Positions 59,960 through 64,000 of a stretch of DNA of 64,000 nucleotides are shown piece by piece. Source of the DNA: Pseudalkalibacillus sp045920555. GTDB taxonomy: Bacteria > Bacillota > Bacilli > Bacillales > Fictibacillaceae. The stretch is from assembly GCF_045920555.1 (NCBI RefSeq), contig NZ_CP174509.1, forward strand, positions 930,001 to 994,000, in the 5' to 3' direction. Under the pieces are notes generated by a model. The model was not told the DNA's origin. It saw only the letters and a program-made list of their open reading frames with translations, and did not search any database. Positions within the stretch are counted from its first letter, which is position 1. The number at the start of each line of letters is the position of its first letter. The translations under genes were made by a program, and so were the position numbers.

Positions 59960-60214
59960 TTGAAAAGTGAAGAAGAGCGCTTACGTGACATTCAAGCTAT
60001 GGCATTTCATGTGATGGACGATATTCACTTGAACAAAACACCAAGGAATGAAAAAGATCTGAAGACCGCAGTGGATCACTTATCTAGAGCAGTGGGAATG
60101 TTTGCAGATCCAAGTAAATGTGTCTCACTGGATTATGTCGAGGAAAAAGTAAGCAAAGCTTATCAACTTATCGTAAAGAAAAAACGTGTCCAGAAAACGT
60201 TTAAAGTGAATTGA
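59960..60214 (+). CDS. Small helical protein, unknown function
   Basis: 84 aa from a TTG start at 59960 (GGGAGGG 5-7 bases upstream); an ATG at 59930 has no site. Helical, mixed charge: EEERLRDIQAMAFHVMDDIH and SRAVGMFADPSKCVSLDYVE. Contains one Cys. Not recognised. A weak terminator follows at 60228. Confidence 0.65.
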   Translation: MKSEEERLRDIQAMAFHVMDDIHLNKTPRNEKDLKTAVDHLSRAVGMFADPSKCVSLDYVEEKVSKAYQLIVKKKRVQKTFKVN

Positions 60215-60227
60215 ATTATAGTTGGAT

Positions 60228-60258
60228 GAGAGGGCGCCACAAATGGGCTCTCTTATTT
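60228..60258 (+). terminator. Weak intrinsic terminator
   Basis: GAGAGGGC with GGGCTCTC; T-run CTTATTT. Confidence 0.5.
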
Positions 60259-60264
60259 AATTAA

Positions 60265-60417
60265 AGGCTTTGTTAAATAGTAATGTTGATATTTTATGGA
60301 AATTTTTCTGAATCGAAATTCGCGACACTCCTGGGTAAAAGCGATTGAGGAGGCTTGCAGATCCCCCGTGGAAAGGGAGTCAATTTGTATATATCAACAA
60401 TGAACTTTAATAGAGCC
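60265..60417. mobile_element. MITE-like element copy 5 with perfect 7-bp target duplication
   Basis: Ends AGGCTTTGTTAAATAG and CTTTAATAGAGCC are inverted; inner GTTGATAT/ATATCAAC match too. The core GAAATTCGCGACACTCC to GGGAGTCAATTTG matches copy 2. TAATTAA stands directly on each side (60258-60264 and 60418-60424), a 7-base target duplication. No gene inside. 153 bp. Confidence 0.78.
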
Positions 60418-60422
60418 TAATT

Positions 60423-60540
60423 AAAAAAATATGGACCGGCTCCTCGGGAGCCAGTCCACTTCAAAGGGGAGGTAGGATAATTTGTTAGGGGGAACCTGAC
60501 TTCAAATTATAAGCTCAAAGGAACCTCCTACTAATATAGA
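60423..60540 (-). ncRNA. Candidate small RNA with C-rich apical loop
   Basis: Minus-strand transcript of about 118 nt. Outer stem GGAGGT (60528-60523) with ACCTCC (60473-60468). Inner stem ATAATTTG (60510-60503) with CAAATTAT (60484-60477) closes a loop of 18 bases with GTTCCCCCTAA. A strong terminator follows: GGACTGGCTCC/GGAGCCGGTCC (60457-60433) and T7. A promoter-like TTGAAA-N17-TAAAGT is upstream. Every element lies in order on one strand. The loop shares CCCCCTAAC with the sigma-B RNA at 29 kb. Confidence 0.6.
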
Positions 60541-60546
60541 CGCATG

Positions 60547-60575
60547 ACTTTAAAATAAGTTGCAGGAAATTTCAA
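60547..60575 (-). promoter_or_regulatory. Candidate promoter of the minus-strand small RNA
   Basis: TTGAAA (60575-60570), 17-base spacer, TAAAGT (60552-60547). The -10 match is 4 of 6. Confidence 0.4.
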
Positions 60576-60651
60576 TTAAGTGAGAGAAATATATAATTAG
60601 CCGAATGGAACAAATGTTCTTGGTTAAAACAATTAAAGGGAGAGTTGTGCA

Positions 60652-61200
60652 ATGAAGGAAGTATTACTGGTTATCGATGTCCAACAAGCTGTAATGGAGA
60701 GTGCATATGAAAAAGAAACAATAATCAACCGGATCTCGACGCTGATCCGCAAAGCACGTTTGAACGGAGTGCCTGTAATTTATGTACAGCACGAAGATTC
60801 TTCTGGACCGATGAAACGCGGGGAAGCTGGTTGGCAGTTGGATGCCTTATTGGAAAGACCGCACGAAACAGACCAAGCAATCTATAAAACGAAACCGAAT
60901 TCATTCGCCAACACGAACCTGAAATCCGTCCTCGAGGAACTGGGAGCAGATCATCTATATATATGCGGAGCGCAGACGGATTACTGTGTCGATTCCACTT
61001 GCCGTGGTGCTTTCGATGCCGGTTATGATGTCACGTTGATTAAGGACGCTCATACGACCATGGACAACAACCATTTCACAGCAGAACAGATCATTGCTCA
61101 TACCCATACTACCCTTTCAAACTTCTGGAGTCCCGATGCATCCATCACATTACAAACCGTTGCAGAAGTACCATGGATGAAAAAGGAAATAAAAAAATGA
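60652..61200 (+). CDS. Cysteine hydrolase, isochorismatase family
   Basis: 182 aa. LLVIDVQQAVM carries the Asp, KTKPNSFANTNL the Lys, and GAQTDYCVDSTCRGAFDAGY the catalytic Cys with the family cis-peptide region. Members hydrolyse amides or vinyl ethers. GGGAGAG precedes ATG 60652. Substrate unknown. The sigma factor gene follows 78 bases later. Confidence 0.88.
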   Translation: MKEVLLVIDVQQAVMESAYEKETIINRISTLIRKARLNGVPVIYVQHEDSSGPMKRGEAGWQLDALLERPHETDQAIYKTKPNSFANTNLKSVLEELGADHLYICGAQTDYCVDSTCRGAFDAGYDVTLIKDAHTTMDNNHFTAEQIIAHTHTTLSNFWSPDASITLQTVAEVPWMKKEIKK

Positions 61201-61278
61201 AAAAAGTTTAAAAAACCCCGTAAGGTTTTAGGAATTTGTTACGTTATATATATAAGGAGGAAAAAAAGAGGTCAATAA

Positions 61279-62214
61279 ATGATAACAGAATCGATGAACA
61301 CGATTGTCGAAGACACCAGGTCATTACATAATCAATTCGAAAAAGAAATCGAACCCTTCAAGCAAGATCTATGGAACTATTGCCGCTATGTAATTGACAC
61401 TCCATGGGAAGGGGAGGATCTTTTTCAAGAAACGCTCTTGAAGGCGTTTGCCATGCTGTCCCAAATATGGCATCCGCTGAATACGAAGGCTTATCTCTTC
61501 CGTATTGCAACGAATCGCTGGATTGATGAATGCAGAAAAAGAAAAATAAAAGTAGAAGATTAATTGCCGGATCTCAAAATGGATCATCAATCTACCAATG
61601 CATTCGATATACGGGAAGCATTAGAGGTATTAGTGCACCATCTTACACCAAAGCAAGTGACGACGCTCTTGTTGATGGATGTATTTCAATTCAAAGCGGC
61701 AGAGATTGCGAATATGGTCCACTCGACAGAAGGAGCGGTCTATGGAATGGTCCACCGTGCCCGTAAGAACCTTCAAACGGTTGATTCGTTTGAAAAGAAG
61801 CATTCCACCCAGGAGAAATCCCAACATCATACCGAAGTGGTCGATGCCTATTTGGAGGCATTCCACAAGCGGGATGTAGACCAAATGCTCCGACTGACAA
61901 GCGATACGATCCATATGGAAGTATCCCCTGGGTTCCAAGAGTTTTCTAAAGGCGATGTCGAAAAGGGATCCATGAAGGCAGGAATCATGGGCAAGAAAGC
62001 TTACCGGGAAAACTTATGGGGGAAAGAAGTCATCATTGTGCTGGCGGAAACCGAAAAAGGTCTTCAGCTTCATGATGTGCAATATCAGGAAGTATCGAAC
62101 GGAAAAATCGTACACCATAAGAGTTATTTCTTCTGCAAAGAATTACTGACGACAATAGCAGAGACACTTGAGATTCCCCTACAAAAATCGAAACCCCCGG
62201 TAAACTGGGAATGA
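61279..62214 (+). pseudogene. ECF sigma factor (SigJ-like, sigma-SnoaL) gene with in-frame stop
   Basis: 311 codons. Sigma-2 region: QDLWNYCRYVIDTPWEGEDL, KAYLFRIATNRWIDECRKRK. Then TAA at 61561-61563 after KVED. The same frame resumes with PDLKMDHQSTNAFD, the sigma-4 helix-turn-helix (LLMDVFQFKAAEIANMVHST, EGAVYGMVHRARKNLQ) and a SnoaL-like C-terminal domain (120-200). A TTG at 61564 directly follows the stop. Either a nonsense mutation or a split sigma, as with B. subtilis SigO-RsoA. No strong RBS precedes 61564, so nonsense is likelier. Confidence 0.72.
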
Positions 62215-62235
62215 TAATTTAGGAGGTTATGAAAA

Positions 62236-62607
62236 ATGAAAATCACAAAAAGTCCGATCAATCGTGTCGGAGCAACTTTCGTTCATGTCAAGAATTTACA
62301 AAAAACAGCTGAATGGTATGCTGAACTACTTGGAAAAGAAACTCCCCAGGTTGACCCGAAGAGCCCGGTCCATTATTTTGATTTAGGGAATGGCGGATTT
62401 TTACTTGATGATGATCGTAACAACGAACCCGGTACCGAAGCAAACTTGATGCTTCATACTGATGATACCGATGAAGCCTATGCTTTTGTAAAAGAAAAGG
62501 GAGGGGTCATTGTCCGGGAGATTGAAAGACATCCTGATGTCTCATTCTTCAATTTCAAAGATCCGGAAGGGAATGTGATCATGATCTGTGAGCAACACCA
62601 CGACTAG
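62236..62607 (+). CDS. VOC family (glyoxalase/bleomycin-resistance) protein
   Basis: 123 aa, two beta-alpha-beta units. NRVGATFVHVKNLQKTAEWY and YAELLGKETPQ begin the fold; FYNFKDPEGNVIMICEQHH-type end (FNFKDPEGNVIMICEQHHD) is the second. Likely metal-binding. AGGAGG is 7-8 bases upstream; 21 bases behind the sigma gene, so possibly co-transcribed. Activity unknown. Confidence 0.85.
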   Translation: MKITKSPINRVGATFVHVKNLQKTAEWYAELLGKETPQVDPKSPVHYFDLGNGGFLLDDDRNNEPGTEANLMLHTDDTDEAYAFVKEKGGVIVREIERHPDVSFFNFKDPEGNVIMICEQHHD

Positions 62608-62666
62608 AGGATTAAGGGAATTGCCATAATCAGCAATTCCCTTATTCTTTTAAATTGTGGTAGTAT

Positions 62667-63113
62667 TTGATAAGAAAATACATAGAAAGCAGGGATGATG
62701 AAATTAACAAGAAGTTGATCCTGATTTTTGCAGGTGCATTCGTCTCCGGTATAATCCTTATTTTGCTGATCTCTTATATGATCGTTACGCCAGAAGAAGC
62801 AGCCAAAAATTTCATAGAGGATCTGGAAGCGGGAAAGATCAACGATGAATCCGTTCAAGACCAAAAGTCCGAGTTGGAGGAATTCATCCATTTTGGGGAG
62901 AGGAACGACCTTGAAAATACACGGATGGTGCTCAATTCCGCGGAGAACGTAGACCAAGCTTATGAAGTTACTGCACAGTTCCAAGCCTATGAATATAAAG
63001 ACGAAAGCACTGACGTCATTGAATCCTATGATGGAAGCTTAGTGATTAGAATGAAGAAGGTCGGATTCCGCGGATGGGACATCATTGGCGTGAAGATCAA
63101 TCCATACAAATAA
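62667..63113 (+). CDS. Membrane-anchored protein of unknown function
   Basis: Up to 148 aa. A helix at about 17-40 (LILIFAGAFVSGIILILLIS) is followed by a soluble domain (about 45-148) with VTPEEAAKNFIEDLEAGKIN and a beta-rich C-terminus. It resembles the small NTF2-like or DUF4878-type domains only in general. Start uncertain: TTG 62667 has no clear site; an ATT at 62706 sits 8 bases from AGGGATGATG. The 3' end is clear. Confidence 0.6.
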   Translation: MIRKYIESRDDEINKKLILIFAGAFVSGIILILLISYMIVTPEEAAKNFIEDLEAGKINDESVQDQKSELEEFIHFGERNDLENTRMVLNSAENVDQAYEVTAQFQAYEYKDESTDVIESYDGSLVIRMKKVGFRGWDIIGVKINPYK

Positions 63114-63132
63114 AGACTAGGGGGAGCCATGG

Positions 63133-63670
63133 ATGTTTATTTTTCCAATCGATGAAGATCTATCTTTAAAACTATTAGAAAAAAGGAATTCCTGAATTAT
63201 TCGCTCTCGTCGACAAATCACGAGACTACTTAAGAGAGTGGTTGCCGTGGGTAGACGGGATGAAGAAAGAAGAAGATTACGAAACTGTCGTCGAGATGTG
63301 GCTGAAACAATTCGCTGAAGATAATGGTTTCCAAGTAGGAATCATGTTTAAAAGGGAGCTTGTCGGGATGATCGGTTATCATCAGATCGATCGTGCCAAC
63401 TTGAAAACATCCATAGGTTACTGGCTTGCAGAAGGTCATCAAGGGAAAGGCATCATGACAAAAGCTGCCAAGGCACTAGTCGATCATGCGTTCGACACTT
63501 TGCACCTTAACCGCATTGAGATCCAATGCGGAATGAAAAATATAAAAAGCCAAGCAATTCCTGAGCGATTGGGATTTGTGAAAGAAGGCGTGTTAAGAGA
63601 TGCAGAATACCTATACGATCACTTCCATGATTGTGTGATTTACAGCATGCTGAGAAAAGATTATGAATAA
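63133..63670 (+). pseudogene. GNAT (RimJ/RimL-like) gene with a one-base frameshift
   Basis: From ATG 63133 the product reads FPIDEDLSLKLLEKRNS and stops. Removing one A from the six-A run at 63179-63184 restores KGIPELFALVDKSRDYLREW, then GMIGYHQIDRANLKTSIGYW, GKGIMTKAAKALVDHAFDTL (acetyl-CoA motif) and the end YSMLRKDYE. A homopolymer indel, either real or a base-call error. GGGGGAG precedes. Confidence 0.8.
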
Positions 63671-63676
63671 ACGTAG

Positions 63677-63720
63677 AAAGAGCGTTCCTATTATGTCGAA
63701 TAGGGAACGCTCTTTTTTTA
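63677..63720 (+). terminator. Intrinsic terminator
   Basis: AGAGCGTTCC pairs with GGAACGCTCT, inner CTATT/AATAG, then T7. Confidence 0.9.
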
Positions 63721-63850
63721 GGTTCTGTTAAAGTCATTGTTGATCTAAACGAAATTCACTCCGTTTCCGCGGGCGATCCGAAAGCCTCCTCGTCGGACCT
63801 CCAGTGACCTTCGTGGCTGACCAGGAGCGCTTGCACTTTTCGTTAGATCA
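63720..63850. mobile_element. MITE-like element copy 6
   Basis: Left end AGGTTCTGTTAAAGTCATTG with TTGATCTAAACGAAATTCAC. Middle CCGCGGGCGATCCGAAAG, CTCCTCGTCGG and CCAGTGACCTTCGTGGCTGA belongs to the long-type core. Right inner end TTTTCGTTAGATCA is the inverted partner of TGATCTAAACGAAA. The outer right end is absent, and the element ends at the stop of the next minus-strand gene. Confidence 0.6.
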
Positions 63851-64000
63851 GTTGAATATTCCAACATCCTGGTAAACATAAGGTGTATCAGGAGTTTCGA
63901 TTCTCTTGACATCCGTTACTTCAATCATTGGAATCGTAGAATCATTGTAATTCGTTTTTGTGATTGTACCTGTCACTTTCACCCATTGATCATCTTCAAT
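63848..64000 (-). CDS. YcgQ / TIGR03943 family protein, C-terminal end only
   Basis: The minus strand reads IEDDQWVKVTGTITKTNYND, then IPMIEVTDVKRIETP and TPYVYQDVGIFN and ends at 63848. The pattern (xVKVTGTI, YVY near the end) matches the soluble part of YcgQ/DUF1980 permease-associated proteins. The gene continues beyond the window. Its stop lies inside the end of MITE copy 6, so the last residues may be altered. Confidence 0.6.
   Translation of the reverse strand: MEDDQWVKVTGTITKTNYNDSTIPMIEVTDVKRIETPDTPYVYQDVGIFN

Noticed and set aside
61201..61278. Terminator-like AAACC/GGTTT between the hydrolase and sigma genes
   Set aside because: Only a 5-bp stem and no T-run; not listed as a terminator.
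1..64000. tRNA, rRNA, tmRNA, known riboswitches, prophage
   Set aside because: No cloverleaf, conserved rRNA block, riboswitch core or phage structural gene was recognised on either strand; a tRNAscan/Infernal run would be decisive.

Overview
The window looks like chromosomal DNA of an endospore-forming member of the Bacillaceae (low to moderate GC). This rests on several things seen here: strong AAGGAGG-type ribosome binding sites, TTG and GTG starts, intrinsic terminators after most units, Bacillus-type families (YocH-like, YfkAB, BdbC/BdbD, ClpE with CtsR boxes, HtpX, an RsbR-type protein, a YjcZ-type sporulation protein, a CwlC-like amidase without signal peptide) and sigma-B, sigma-54 and WalR-like promoter signals. 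I cannot name the genus. No rRNA, tRNA, CRISPR array or prophage was found.

Layout. 1-4.9 kb: an amino-acid catabolic operon (alanine dehydrogenase, class III aminotransferase, aldehyde dehydrogenase, C45 acyltransferase/hydrolase). 5-14 kb: acyltransferase, AlkA, YocH-like wall hydrolase, amidase, MFS pump, BsuPI lipoprotein and HtpX. 14-20 kb: DUF1836 and DUF2157/GDYXXLXY proteins, a cREC protein, a promoter-to-terminator RNA unit, an ABC-F ATPase and RNase Z. 20-31 kb: a frameshifted toast-rack gene, an InhA-type metalloprotease, an LD-carboxypeptidase, YfkAB, an oxidoreductase, several tiny membrane proteins around a candidate sigma-B small RNA, and a patatin. 31-38 kb: an RsbR-type protein, BdbD/BdbC, a nitroreductase, a flavodoxin-like reductase and clpE. 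38-47 kb: an ABC-2 exporter, EamA and SDR genes, a tnpB-only IS200/IS605 element inside a histidine phosphatase gene, a NIPSNAP-Nudix fusion, a decayed kinase-like gene and an HpaB-family flavin monooxygenase. 47-54 kb: repeats, small secreted or membrane proteins and a sigma-54 activator with a linked 3-hydroxybutyrate permease/dehydrogenase operon. 54-64 kb: polysaccharide deacetylase, YjcZ, a broken sirtuin, small DUF proteins, GNATs, a second candidate small RNA, a cysteine hydrolase, a sigma factor with an in-frame stop, and the 3' end of a YcgQ-like gene.

How the genes fit together. The first operon reads as a pyruvate-coupled route for an omega-amino acid: the aminotransferase would load nitrogen onto pyruvate, alanine dehydrogenase would recycle the alanine, the aldehyde dehydrogenase would oxidise the semialdehyde, and the C45 enzyme could release the amine from an acyl conjugate. 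The sigma-54 activator and the operon downstream form a self-contained 3-hydroxybutyrate module with a visible -24/-12 promoter and upstream palindromes.

The most novel material lies between genes. There are two candidate small RNAs sharing a CCCCCUAAC seed (29.0 and 60.5 kb), a third structured RNA or attenuator upstream of the ABC-F gene (17.6-17.8 kb), a MITE-like repeat family with about 25-bp inverted ends and 7-bp target duplications, and two families of helically spaced degenerate intergenic repeats. Disrupted genes are unusually frequent for 64 kb, at least seven, mostly by single-base changes. This means either active gene decay or residual sequencing error.
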